A DNA stretch of 33,937 bases from Oscillospiraceae bacterium (lineage in GTDB: Bacteria; Bacillota; Clostridia; Oscillospirales; Oscillospiraceae). The stretch spans positions 1 through 33,937 of the forward strand of contig JAFUFT010000057.1 of NCBI GenBank assembly GCA_017469795.1, given 5' to 3'. Position numbers and translations under genes: made by a program. Shown in pieces: positions 1 to 8,455 of the stretch; the stretch's first letter is position 1, and every line of letters begins with the position of its first letter. Below the pieces are notes generated by a model. It had not been told where the DNA came from. It did no database searches and worked only from the letters and a program-made list of their open reading frames with translations.

Positions 1-134
1 ACCTTTCAACTCTCCAAATCCGGCTTCCTTCAGATTCCACCTCGCGATGGACACCTTTGCCTTTGGCTAACGCTTCCCACTGCCGGGCGCGTTCGGGACT
101 TTCACCCTATAGAACGTGCGCTCGCCGGGCGCAC
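1..134 (-). mobile_element. Group II intron, bacterial class C, 5' end only (domain I start); runs off the left edge
   Basis: Read on the minus strand from 134 leftward, the sequence begins GTGCGCCCGGCGAGC, passes through CTATAGGGTGAAAGTCCC, AGCCAAAGGCAAAGGTGTCC and GAGGTGGAATCTGAAGGAAG, and then leaves the window. These blocks, in this order, match the 5' end of class C (IIC) group II introns such as the Oceanobacillus iheyensis intron, as I recall that sequence. GUGYG is the canonical intron 5' end, so the splice junction is placed at 134/135. The reverse transcriptase/maturase and domains II-VI would lie beyond the left edge, so I cannot tell whether the element is intact. It lies directly behind a terminator hairpin in the sense orientation, the known target preference of class C introns. 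Confidence 0.85.
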
Positions 135-138
135 ATCA

Positions 139-170
139 AGACCGGAAGCAGATGGTTCTGCTTCCGGTCT
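139..170 (-). terminator. Rho-independent terminator hairpin of the beta-helix gene; group II intron target
   Basis: The arms 139-151 and 158-170 are perfectly complementary (core ACCGGAAGCAG / CTGCTTCCGGT) around a 6-base loop. The hairpin begins 7 bases past the stop codon of the minus-strand gene. On the minus strand the stem is followed only by TTGAT and then the intron, so no proper T-run is left. That fits an intron inserted at the base of the terminator. Confidence 0.8.
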
Positions 171-177
171 CCTTTTC

Positions 178-2256
178 TTATGCTGTCACTACAATAGCGC
201 CTGTATACACCTTTCCGGCCTCCGGGATCACCTGATCACCGTTCACCGTAACGCTGCCAAGGATCCGGCTGTCGGCAGAGATCTCCAGGCGGCTGAGGTA
301 ACTGGTTCCCTCCGGCGTCCAGGTGGAACCGTTTTTCAGAGAAACCCACACGCCGTTGTTCACCGTGGGCGCGGGGGTGTTGTTCAGCGCGCCGAGCAGT
401 GTGGCGTCTCTGGAAACGATGCATCCAAGCTCCGGCTTCAGCTTTTCCTTGCCTACAACGATCAGATTGCCCCGCTCGTCCCAGTTCGGGGTAAAATAGA
501 ACTTGGGTTCCGGCATAGGCGGCATTCCTCCGGGCATATCCATGGGGGGCATGTCTCCTTCGCCGGGATTGAAGTCCTCCGGCATGGGCATATGCATCTT
601 CGGCTTGTCCCAGGATCCGGCGATCTCATATCCGTCGGCATTTACGGGAATGCCGCCGTATTGATTATCCGCCGGAACAAGATAGTAGGAATACTTGTCA
701 TGCGTCGCTACAGAAGAAGAACAAGCCCCCTTGATATCGCAGTCGTCGAAGCTAAGAATCAGGTTCTGCCCCCACCAGAGCATTCCTTCTCCGTTGGTTT
801 CCACATTAATGGAATTGTAGAAGCTGCCGTTCAAAGCGGATCCGTTTTTACTGTTGCAGCCACGGAAGGATGCCTGCACGTCACCGATCATATTCTTTAC
901 GTCGAACTTCCGGAACAGCTTCACGTCTTTCCGGTTGTAATCATAGGGATCATACTTGGGGTCGCGCGCCACAGGTGCGCTGATATCAATCGCCTCGGAG
1001 AAAGCGGGAGTTCCCATTCCGGGATCATCGCAGGTCATAAGCTGGACGATCACGCCCTTATCCGAGCAGAACCGGCTGTTCTCCACCGAGATGACCGGCG
1101 TGCAGGCTTTCACCAGGAACGCTGCACCCTGGGTCCGGAATGTGGAGTTTTTGACCTCCGTGACACCACACTCAGGAAGCGTGGAAGCAGAATCGTCCCC
1201 CGCCCCGGGTACATACCGGACGTTGTTGGTCTTATGATACATCACACCGTATTTGGTGGTAACCTCACAGCCGTCATACCAGCCCGCGGAGGCATGCTCG
1301 TTGGCCACCACAGCCGCGTAAGTCATGCCGTACTCTTTGGTCTGATAGTCATAGCTTACATTCGAAGGCCGCATAGCAGACTTCAGCGCCAGATACGCAT
1401 CGGATTCCGCGCCGTTGCCCACAACGCAGTGATAGAACCGGTTCCGGCAGCCGCCAATGGCATAGGTGGCATAGCAGCTGGGATCATCCGTACCCTCCGT
1501 GGTCACGTCGATGACGGAATCCTTCACCTGCATCTCGATAGAATACTTGCCGAATTCCGTCGTATCGCCGGTATCGTCCACAGACAATACGCCCCAGCCG
1601 TCAGACAGAAGGATATCCTTTTCGTAGTTCACATGGCTGTATCCGTCCACCATGGTGTCCCGGGCGTGGCCATCCGGTGAAATTCCGAGCATCCACGGGC
1701 AGGAGCTCATACCTTCCGCCTTCTGCTCATACTGAGAACCGTTGGCCTTGATAAAGGAGTTTTTGACCGTCACGGTCAGTTCATCCTCCGGAGAATTGCC
1801 GCCGGCAAACACGCCATGACGTACCGCGCCCTTGCCGTCGAAGACATAGCCGTCCACATTCACGTTGGATTTTCCGAAGGCAGCGATGCCGGCGCCAAAG
1901 CCTTTGAAATCGTTTCCGCCGGAACCGTCGGCAGTCATAGTCAGGTTTTTAACCTGATAATCGGAATTGTTCACCATGACACCGTTGAAATGGATGTTGT
2001 CCGAATCAATGACGCCGCCCTCCAGAACGGAATCGTTAAAGGTGCCGCCGGTGATCGCGTCCGTGACGCTCCGTTCCCCGTCCACTTTTCCGCCGTCCAC
2101 GAACAGGGCCGTACGGTAGGCGCAGGAGCCCTTTGTCATACCGCCTTCATAGAGTCCCTTTTCCGGAGAGATGGCAGGAGTTTCCACCGCACTGGCACCG
2201 GGGGTTCCGGCAGGAACTTCCTTTCCGTCAAGCAGATAAGTCACAAGTTTTTCCAT
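178..2256 (-). CDS. Predicted right-handed beta-helix protein of unknown function
   Basis: 692 residues, start ATG at 2256 preceded by AAAGGAG. I do not recognise a named family. Residues about 60-545 contain many short Asn/Gly/Asp-rich beta-strand units of the kind VKNSxF, VENSRF, SFDDCDI and VNVDGYVF, the pattern of right-handed parallel beta-helix (pectate-lyase-like) folds. A Met/Pro-rich stretch at about 552-585 (MPPMDMPGGMPPMPEPK) separates this from a C-terminal domain of about 107 residues that looks like another small beta-rich unit. There is no signal peptide, transmembrane segment, sortase motif or obvious catalytic site, so a cytoplasmic location or non-classical export must be assumed. 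It is monocistronic, with a near-consensus promoter (2286-2314) and its own terminator. It could be an adhesin-like or polysaccharide-active protein, but nothing here proves it. Confidence 0.7.
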   Translation of the reverse strand: MEKLVTYLLDGKEVPAGTPGASAVETPAISPEKGLYEGGMTKGSCAYRTALFVDGGKVDGERSVTDAITGGTFNDSVLEGGVIDSDNIHFNGVMVNNSDYQVKNLTMTADGSGGNDFKGFGAGIAAFGKSNVNVDGYVFDGKGAVRHGVFAGGNSPEDELTVTVKNSFIKANGSQYEQKAEGMSSCPWMLGISPDGHARDTMVDGYSHVNYEKDILLSDGWGVLSVDDTGDTTEFGKYSIEMQVKDSVIDVTTEGTDDPSCYATYAIGGCRNRFYHCVVGNGAESDAYLALKSAMRPSNVSYDYQTKEYGMTYAAVVANEHASAGWYDGCEVTTKYGVMYHKTNNVRYVPGAGDDSASTLPECGVTEVKNSTFRTQGAAFLVKACTPVISVENSRFCSDKGVIVQLMTCDDPGMGTPAFSEAIDISAPVARDPKYDPYDYNRKDVKLFRKFDVKNMIGDVQASFRGCNSKNGSALNGSFYNSINVETNGEGMLWWGQNLILSFDDCDIKGACSSSVATHDKYSYYLVPADNQYGGIPVNADGYEIAGSWDKPKMHMPMPEDFNPGEGDMPPMDMPGGMPPMPEPKFYFTPNWDERGNLIVVGKEKLKPELGCIVSRDATLLGALNNTPAPTVNNGVWVSLKNGSTWTPEGTSYLSRLEISADSRILGSVTVNGDQVIPEAGKVYTGAIVVTA

Positions 2257-2285
2257 ATCGCATCTCCTTTCACAACGATACTGTT

Positions 2286-2314
2286 ATTATAAATCGCCGG
2301 ATGCGCTCCGTCAA
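2286..2314 (-). promoter_or_regulatory. Sigma-A promoter of the beta-helix gene
   Basis: Minus strand: -35 TTGACG (2309-2314), 17-base spacer, -10 TATAAT (2286-2291). It lies about 30 bases upstream of the ATG at 2256. Confidence 0.75.
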
Positions 2315-2374
2315 TCCTTACGAACTCGAATCATAAAAAGAAACCTGCAGGAGCACAATCGAAACACTCCCCTA

Positions 2375-2403
2375 TTGAGCCGGAATCAAAGCTGTGTTAT
2401 AAT
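2375..2403 (+). promoter_or_regulatory. Sigma-A promoter of the MATE / GTPase-nuclease operon
   Basis: -35 TTGAGC (2375-2380), 17-base spacer, -10 TATAAT (2398-2403). The start codon of the first gene is 34 bases further on. No other promoter or terminator is visible before the end of the second gene at 6344. Confidence 0.72.
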
Positions 2404-2436
2404 TTTCTGGTGTAATTACGAAATGGAGCGAGAATC

Positions 2437-3810
2437 GTGAAGAAATACATCGGATCCAGAGATTTTTACCGGCGGGTTTTGAAGGTGATGCTGCCGATCA
2501 TCATTCAGCAGGGCATCACTAATTTTGTCGGACTTTTGGACAATATCATGGTCGGTCAGGTCGGCACTGAGCAGATGTCGGGCGTGGCCATCGCCAATCA
2601 GCTGCAGTTCATTTTTCAGCTTTGTATTTTCGGTTCCCTTTCCGGCGCCGGAATCTTCTGCGCCCAATATTTCGGCAAGGGTGATCAGGATAAGATCCGC
2701 AGCGTATTCCGTTATAAAGTACTCAGCACTGCTTTGATCACCTTTCTTGGCATCGGGGTCTTCTGGTTTTTCCGTACTCCTCTGATTCGGCTGTTCCTGA
2801 CAGAGAGCGGTTCCGGAAACCTGGAGGCAACGCTGCAGTACGGCACGGAATATATGGTGGTCATGCTCATCGGTATGATCCCGTTTGCGGCGGTTCAGCT
2901 CTATGCCTCCACCATGCGGGAAACCGGCGAGACATCTATACCGATGCGCGCCGGAATCATCGCCGTATTGGTCAATATGGTTGGAAACTATATCTTGATT
3001 TTCGGTCACTTCGGCGCGCCGAAGCTCGGCGTCACGGGCGCTGCCGTCGCAACTGCCATTTCACGATTTGCAGAGCTTGGAATCATACTGATCTATACCA
3101 GGGTACACCGGGCCCGTTTCCCCTATTTTACAGGGATCTATCGCACTTTGACCGTTCCGCTGTCCCTTGCGAAAGACATCACGGTTAAGGGCATGCCGCT
3201 GCTTCTCAACGAACTGATGTGGTCCCTGGGCACAACGATCATCGTCCAATGCTATTCCACCCGGGGCCTCAGCGCTGTGGCAGCATACAACATTTCCAGC
3301 ACCGTCAGTAATTTCTTCGCAATTGCGGTGTTCGCCATGGGCAGCGCGATCTCCATCCTGGTTGGTCAGGATCTTGGGGCCGGAGAATTCGAGCGGGCCA
3401 GGGACACCAATCGGAAAATGATCGCTTTTGGCATGGCGCTGTGCTTATTTGCCGCAGTGTTGTTGGCTATGGCGGCACCGTTTTTTCCGAAAATCTACAA
3501 TACAACAGAAGAGGTGCGTTCGCTGGCAAACCGGCTTCTTTGGCTTGACGCGCTGTTTCTGACGGCCCGCGGCCTATACAACAGCTGCTACTTTACCCTG
3601 CGATCTGGAGGAAAAACCCTCCTGACATTTCTATTTGACAGCGTTTCCATGTGGGTCGTCAACATCCCGCTGGCGCTGATTCTGGCATACTGTACCGGAA
3701 TTGCACTGATTCCCATGTTCCTGATCGTTCAGTGCGCCGACGCGCTTAAGGCGGTCGCAGGACTGATCCTGGTCAAAAAAGGGATCTGGATCAATAATCT
3801 CACCGTATAA
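2437..3810 (+). CDS. MATE family multidrug/metabolite exporter
   Basis: 457 residues with about 12 hydrophobic membrane segments in two homologous halves, the usual size and topology of MATE (MatE) exporters. The N-terminal block VMLPIIIQQGITNFVGLLDN followed by IMVGQVGTEQMSGVAIANQL is the typical first-helix signature, and WSLGTTIIVQCYSTRGLSAVAAYNI marks the start of the second half. These proteins sit in the cytoplasmic membrane and export cationic drugs or metabolites using Na+ or H+ gradients. The start is GTG at 2437 with GGAGCGAG just upstream. It is first in a two-gene operon; the next gene starts 17 bases after its stop. The substrate cannot be read from the sequence. The pairing with a ribosome-protection-like protein makes a translation-targeting compound a reasonable guess, nothing more. 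Confidence 0.93.
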   Translation: MKKYIGSRDFYRRVLKVMLPIIIQQGITNFVGLLDNIMVGQVGTEQMSGVAIANQLQFIFQLCIFGSLSGAGIFCAQYFGKGDQDKIRSVFRYKVLSTALITFLGIGVFWFFRTPLIRLFLTESGSGNLEATLQYGTEYMVVMLIGMIPFAAVQLYASTMRETGETSIPMRAGIIAVLVNMVGNYILIFGHFGAPKLGVTGAAVATAISRFAELGIILIYTRVHRARFPYFTGIYRTLTVPLSLAKDITVKGMPLLLNELMWSLGTTIIVQCYSTRGLSAVAAYNISSTVSNFFAIAVFAMGSAISILVGQDLGAGEFERARDTNRKMIAFGMALCLFAAVLLAMAAPFFPKIYNTTEEVRSLANRLLWLDALFLTARGLYNSCYFTLRSGGKTLLTFLFDSVSMWVVNIPLALILAYCTGIALIPMFLIVQCADALKAVAGLILVKKGIWINNLTV

Positions 3811-3827
3811 CCTGGGAAAGGAACACT

Positions 3828-6344
3828 ATGAAACGAACCGTCATCGGAATTCTCGCCCATGTGGACGCAGGAAAGACCACGCTTGCGGAGGCGATGCTCT
3901 ATCTATCCGGAGGCATCCGATCTCTCGGCAGAGTGGATCACGGAGACGCTTTCCTGGATACGTTTTCTCTGGAGCGCAGCCGGGGCATCACCATCTTTTC
4001 CAAGCAGGCCGTTTTATCGTGGAACGACCTGCAGGTCACGCTGCTCGACACCCCCGGTCATGTGGATTTTTCTGCGGAAATGGAGCGCACACTCCGTGTT
4101 CTGGACTGCGCCATTCTTGTCATCGGCGGCAGTGCGGGCGTACAAAGCCACACCTATACGCTCTGGCGGCTGCTCCGGCAGCGGAACATACCCACGTTTC
4201 TGTTTGTCAGCAAGATGGACCTGCCGGGTGCGGAACGCGCCTCTATCCTGTCTGAGCTGCAAAAAAGTCTCTCCGAGGGCATTGTGGATCTTTCGGATTA
4301 TGATCCGGAAGATCTGGCGCTATGCGATGAGACGCTGCTGGATGAGGTGCTCGAATCAGGAACTCTATCCAGAGAATCCATACGCAGCGCCATTGCGCGG
4401 GGAAAGATATTTCCGGTGTGGTTCGGCGCCGCATTGAAGCTTCAGGGCATCGAGGATTTTATGGCCGGTCTTGGCGCCTATGTACCGGAATCCCCTTCCG
4501 GGGAGTCATTTTCGGCGCAGGTATTCAAAATCGCGCGGGACGCTCAGGGGGTGCGGGAAACACACATAAAGGTCACCGGCGGCACGCTGTCCGCCAGGCA
4601 GATGCTCTGCGGTGAAAAGGTCACCCAGCTGCGCGTTTATTCCGGAGCTAAGTTCCGCCCCGTGGATACTGCGTACCCCGGAGATATCGTGGCTGCTGTC
4701 GGCTTGAACCATACTTCCGTCGGTATGGGATTGGGCGAAGCCTCCATGGACCATTCCCCCGTGCTCTCCCCGGTTCTCACGTACCGGATGATCCTGCCGG
4801 AAGGTACGGATCTCAGCCGGGCACTGGAGCAGGTCCGTCAGCTGGAGGAAGAGGATCCGCAGCTTCATGTACAGTTCGACAGCCTTCATCAGGAGATCCG
4901 GGTACAGATCATGGGACCCATTCAGCTGGAAATCCTGCAGGAGCTGATGACCCAACGGTTCGGTCTTTCCGTGGAATTTTCCCAGGGCAGTATTCTCTAT
5001 CGGGAGACGATTTCGAATACCGTGGAGGGCGTGGGGCACTATGAGCCTCTGCGGCATTATGCTGAAGTGCATCTTCTCATGGAACCCGGCGAACGAGGCA
5101 GCGGGCTTGTGTTTGATTCCGCATGCCCGGAAAACGATCTGGACAGGAACTGGCAGCGGCTGATCCTGACCCATCTTGCCGAGAAACAGCACCTCGGCGT
5201 GCTCACCGGCAGCCCGATCACCGATATGAAGATCACCCTGATGTCCGGCAAAGCGCATCTGAAGCACACAGAAGGCGGGGATTTCCGCCAGGCCACCTAC
5301 CGGGCTGTCCGCCAGGGACTGATGCAGGCGGAATCTGTCCTGTTAGAGCCATGGTACCGATTCCGTATGGAGCTTCCGCTGGATCAGGTCGGCAGAGCGA
5401 TGACAGATCTGCAGCGCATTGGCGCGGAAATGACCCCCATGGAATCCGGAGAGGCCACGGCGGTGCTGTCAGGCCGTGCTCCTGTGGCCGCGCTGCGGGA
5501 TTACCCCAGAGAATTCACCGCCTACACCCATGGAATGGGACGCCTCAGTTTGTCCTTTCACGGGTATGAGCCCTGCCAGACGCAGGACAAGGTGGTCAAC
5601 ACCTCCGGGTATAAGCCGGAATCAGATCCGGAAAACAGCCCTGACAGCGTTTTTTGCGCCCACGGCGCGGGCTTTATTGTGAAGTGGTCCGAGGTACCGG
5701 AACACATGCACCTCCCCTCAGTCCTGAAATCTGAACAGCAGGACTCCGAAATGGAGGTTCTAGGGAAAAGATACCGGGCTATGGCAGCCACAGACAAGGA
5801 ACTGATTGCAATCTTTGAGCGAACCTATGGACCCATTCGTCAGGATCGGAGACAGGCAATGAACACGCAGCAGCGCCATACCGAGACCAAACCATTCCGG
5901 GAAACACCGGTCCCGACGGGTCCAGAGTATGTTCTGGTAGACGGCTACAATATCATTTTTGCCTGGGATGACCTGAAAAAGCTGGCTCAGGATGATCTGA
6001 GCGCAGCCAGAGACCGGCTGATTGACATCTTACGCAACTATCAGAGCTTCCGGCAGTGCCCTGTGATCCTGGTATTTGACGCGTACAAGGTCCCGGGAAA
6101 TCCCGGTTCCGTCGAACGGTACGGCGATCTGAGCGTGGTATATACCAGGGAAGCGCAGACGGCTGACAGCTATATCGAACGGCTCAGTTATGAGCTGGGC
6201 AAGAAACACCGGGTACGGGTTGCCACGTCCGACGGACTGGAGCAGATCATCATCCTTGGACACGGCTGTCTGCGGGTCTCCGCCCGGATGTTCGAGCTGG
6301 AAGTTCAAAACGTGATGGACACCATCCGCAGCTATCTGACGTAA
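3828..6344 (+). CDS. TetM/TetO-like translation GTPase fused to a C-terminal YacP/Rae1-type NYN nuclease domain
   Basis: 838 residues. Residues 1 to about 650 follow the EF-G/ribosomal-protection layout: G1 AHVDAGKTT (10-18), switch I RGITI (52-56), G3 DTPGH (74-78), G4 SKMD (128-131), then domains II-V with LLEPWYRFRMELP and the HGAGF block. Residues 700-838 form a second domain that starts VLVDGYNIIFAWDD and carries the acidic residues of NYN/PIN-like nucleases: D705, D751 (FDAYKV), D780 (TADSYIE) and D802 (TSDGLEQ). The B. subtilis member of the YacP family, Rae1, cleaves mRNA in the ribosomal A site. At the place where Tet(M) has its YSPV tip loop this protein has LKHTEGGDFR (478-487), so tetracycline protection should not be assumed. 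RBS AAAGGA, ATG start, 17 bases after the MATE gene. Inference: a factor that docks near the A site and may cut mRNA or act on stalled ribosomes. Confidence 0.88.
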   Translation: MKRTVIGILAHVDAGKTTLAEAMLYLSGGIRSLGRVDHGDAFLDTFSLERSRGITIFSKQAVLSWNDLQVTLLDTPGHVDFSAEMERTLRVLDCAILVIGGSAGVQSHTYTLWRLLRQRNIPTFLFVSKMDLPGAERASILSELQKSLSEGIVDLSDYDPEDLALCDETLLDEVLESGTLSRESIRSAIARGKIFPVWFGAALKLQGIEDFMAGLGAYVPESPSGESFSAQVFKIARDAQGVRETHIKVTGGTLSARQMLCGEKVTQLRVYSGAKFRPVDTAYPGDIVAAVGLNHTSVGMGLGEASMDHSPVLSPVLTYRMILPEGTDLSRALEQVRQLEEEDPQLHVQFDSLHQEIRVQIMGPIQLEILQELMTQRFGLSVEFSQGSILYRETISNTVEGVGHYEPLRHYAEVHLLMEPGERGSGLVFDSACPENDLDRNWQRLILTHLAEKQHLGVLTGSPITDMKITLMSGKAHLKHTEGGDFRQATYRAVRQGLMQAESVLLEPWYRFRMELPLDQVGRAMTDLQRIGAEMTPMESGEATAVLSGRAPVAALRDYPREFTAYTHGMGRLSLSFHGYEPCQTQDKVVNTSGYKPESDPENSPDSVFCAHGAGFIVKWSEVPEHMHLPSVLKSEQQDSEMEVLGKRYRAMAATDKELIAIFERTYGPIRQDRRQAMNTQQRHTETKPFRETPVPTGPEYVLVDGYNIIFAWDDLKKLAQDDLSAARDRLIDILRNYQSFRQCPVILVFDAYKVPGNPGSVERYGDLSVVYTREAQTADSYIERLSYELGKKHRVRVATSDGLEQIIILGHGCLRVSARMFELEVQNVMDTIRSYLT

Positions 6345-6373
6345 AAAACCGGACGGGTATCCCGTCCGGTTTT
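6345..6373. terminator. Bidirectional terminator between convergent genes
   Basis: Perfect 13-base arms AAAACCGGACGGG / CCCGTCCGGTTTT around loop TAT. The hairpin starts directly after the stop of the GTPase-nuclease gene and ends 9 bases before the pncB stop. It has T-rich sequence in both directions. Confidence 0.9.
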
Positions 6374-6382
6374 CCCGATGTT

Positions 6383-7840
6383 TTATTGTTTTGCAGCCGC
6401 CAGAAGCTGACGCTTCACATCCCACAGCTTCTGCGAGAGGTCCACATAGTAGGTATGCGGATTCTCAAAACGCATGACCTCCTCCCAGAGCGTGTCAAGC
6501 TGCTCCGCACAGTACTTCTTGATATCCGGCAGAGACGGCAGATGATAGACCAGCTCACCGTTCCGGAAGATAGGCTCCTGCAGTTCTCTTACGGTGTAAT
6601 CGGTCAGCGTCTTGGTCTTCCAGGTGGCGTACTGATCGAAAATCGTATGGGGCTGTGCAGGATCCACAACCTCATCCCGCAGGCAGAGCTCGTCAGCCAG
6701 AGCCTTTCCGCTTTCCTTGTCGTAGTAGCGGAGGACTTTCTTGAAGTGAGGGTTGGTGATCTTGGCGGTGTTTTCGCTGACCTTGATCTTCGGGGTGATT
6801 TCACCCTTTTCGTTCTCTACGGCCGCCAGCTTATAGACTCCGCCAAATACCGGCGTGCTCCTGGATGTGATCAGCCGCTCGCCCACGCCAAAGGTGTCGA
6901 TCTGCGCGCCCTGCATCATAAGATCGCGGATCAGGTATTCATCAAGGGCATTAGAAGCCGTAATCTTACAGGTAGTCAGACCCGCCTCATCCAGCATTTT
7001 TCTTGCTTTCTTGGACAGATAGGCAATATCGCCGGAATCCAGACGAATGGCAAAATTCGTGATTCCCTTCGGAACGAGCATCTCCTTAAAGACACGGATC
7101 GCGTTCGGAACGCCGCTCTTGAGGGTATTATAGGTATCCACAAGAAGCGTAGCGTTGGTGGGATAGATCTCACAATATGCTTTGAACGCCTCATACTCGG
7201 AATCGAACATCTGCACCCAGGCATGGGCCATGGTGCCGCCCGCGGGAACACCGAAAATTTTATCCGTCAGTGTGCAGGCCGTTCCAGCGCAGCCGCCGAT
7301 ATAAGCTGCCCGGGCGCCAATAATCGCGGCGTCGGCGCCCTGTGCCCGGCGGGAGCCAAACTCCAGTACCGCCCTGCCCTGGGCCGCGCGGACAATACGG
7401 TTGGCTTTGGTGGCAATCATGGTCTGATGGTTCAGGACCAGAAGCACATAGGTTTCAATGAGCTGCGCTTCAATGGCAGGAGCCCGAACCGTCAGGATCG
7501 GCTCATAGGGAAATACAGGCGTTCCCTCCGGCACGGCGTAGATATCGCCGGAGAATTTAAAATTGCGGAGATAATCCAGGAACTGCTCGTCAAAGCAATG
7601 CTTGGACCGGAGATACTCGATATCGTCGTCTTCGAAGTGCAGGTTTTCAATGTATTCCACCACCTGCTCCAGACCGGCTGCGATCGCAAAGCCGCCGCCA
7701 TCCGGAACACTGCGGAAGAACACGTCAAAATATGCGATCTTGTCGCCGTATCCCTTGAGCAGGTAGCCGTTGCCCATCGTCAGCTCGTAAAAATCACAGA
7801 GCATGGAAAGATTTCTGGGGTTGATCATTTTCGTATTCAT
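6383..7840 (-). CDS. pncB: Nicotinate phosphoribosyltransferase
   Basis: 485 residues, the expected size of bacterial NAPRTase. It joins nicotinate to PRPP to give nicotinate mononucleotide, with ATP hydrolysis, in the cytoplasmic NAD salvage route. Diagnostic parts are the N-terminal LCDFYELTMGNGYL, the EFGSRRAQG block (160-168), GVPAGGTMAHAW and the RLDSGDIAYLSKKARKMLD segment. The ATG start overlaps the pncA stop by one base (TGATG), and AGGAAG lies just upstream inside pncA, so the two are translationally coupled. Together they convert nicotinamide to nicotinate to NaMN. The 3' end is shared with the terminator at 6345-6373. Confidence 0.96.
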   Translation of the reverse strand: MNTKMINPRNLSMLCDFYELTMGNGYLLKGYGDKIAYFDVFFRSVPDGGGFAIAAGLEQVVEYIENLHFEDDDIEYLRSKHCFDEQFLDYLRNFKFSGDIYAVPEGTPVFPYEPILTVRAPAIEAQLIETYVLLVLNHQTMIATKANRIVRAAQGRAVLEFGSRRAQGADAAIIGARAAYIGGCAGTACTLTDKIFGVPAGGTMAHAWVQMFDSEYEAFKAYCEIYPTNATLLVDTYNTLKSGVPNAIRVFKEMLVPKGITNFAIRLDSGDIAYLSKKARKMLDEAGLTTCKITASNALDEYLIRDLMMQGAQIDTFGVGERLITSRSTPVFGGVYKLAAVENEKGEITPKIKVSENTAKITNPHFKKVLRYYDKESGKALADELCLRDEVVDPAQPHTIFDQYATWKTKTLTDYTVRELQEPIFRNGELVYHLPSLPDIKKYCAEQLDTLWEEVMRFENPHTYYVDLSQKLWDVKRQLLAAAKQ

Positions 7841-8379
7841 CAGACTTCTTCCTTTCTGCCAGTAATAACAATTTGAAGACTTTCCATCACGTCAAGCGCT
7901 TTTTCACCCAGGATCGGATCATTGGATGCGCAGCAGGAGGCGTCCACCGTGACATCTGTTTCCGGCTGTGCCGTCCGGACAAGAACAGCATTGGAGATCA
8001 CGCAGATATTCGTGACCACGCCCACCAGTTCGATCCGGGAAAAGGCATTCTGCTTCAGGAAATCATAGAGCGCGTCGGACCCAAAGGTGTATTTGATAAA
8101 GCACCAGTCGTCCTCAGTGGCCATCTCTCCGACTTTTCCGTAAAGCTTATGTCCCTCCGTACCGCCGATACAGTGGGGTACCGGAAGGAACCGTCCTTCT
8201 CTGGAAAGAAGATAAGTGCTGTTGTGGGTGTCAAAAGTAAACATGACCTCATCACCGCGATCCCGGTATTCCCGGATTTTCTGTACGATTCGGTCCTCCA
8301 GTTCCGCCGCCTCAGGAAACCCCAGCGATCCGGTCACAAAATCGTTTTGGTAATCTACTACGATCAGGCACTGTTTCAT
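7840..8379 (-). CDS. pncA: Nicotinamidase (isochorismatase-fold cysteine hydrolase)
   Basis: 179 residues, isochorismatase-like fold. The catalytic triad of nicotinamidases is visible as D9 (VVDYQNDF), K96 (FIKYTFGS) and C126 (VVTNICV). D50, H52 (TFDTHN) and H69 (PVPHC) fit the usual metal site. The enzyme deamidates nicotinamide to nicotinate and ammonia in the cytoplasm. The assignment over other cysteine hydrolases rests on the metal ligands and on the tightly coupled pncB downstream. It is the first gene of the operon, transcribed from the promoter at 8428-8455. Confidence 0.9.
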   Translation of the reverse strand: MKQCLIVVDYQNDFVTGSLGFPEAAELEDRIVQKIREYRDRGDEVMFTFDTHNSTYLLSREGRFLPVPHCIGGTEGHKLYGKVGEMATEDDWCFIKYTFGSDALYDFLKQNAFSRIELVGVVTNICVISNAVLVRTAQPETDVTVDASCCASNDPILGEKALDVMESLQIVITGRKEEV

Positions 8380-8427
8380 ATCAGTGTTCCTTTCCCGGCA
8401 ATCGCCGAAGGGATTAGATTTTGCTTT

Positions 8428-8455
8428 ATTATACCAGAATATACCGCAGTGTCAA
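8428..8455 (-). promoter_or_regulatory. Sigma-A promoter of pncA-pncB
   Basis: Minus strand: -35 TTGACA (8450-8455), 16-base spacer, -10 TATAAT (8428-8433), about 50 bases before the pncA ATG. Both hexamers are perfect consensus. I see no clear operator or riboswitch in the short leader. Confidence 0.78.

Noticed and set aside
1..134. Fragment of rRNA or of a REP-like repeat
   Set aside because: The GTGCG start and ordered domain I blocks fit a class C group II intron better, and its place behind a terminator agrees.
3828..6344. Straight call of tetracycline resistance gene (tetM/tetW/tetO)
   Set aside because: The tip-loop residues tied to tetracycline displacement are not kept and a nuclease domain is added, so resistance cannot be claimed.
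6386..7876. Open frame of 496 codons on the plus strand
   Set aside because: Antisense shadow of pncB, which is unmistakable.
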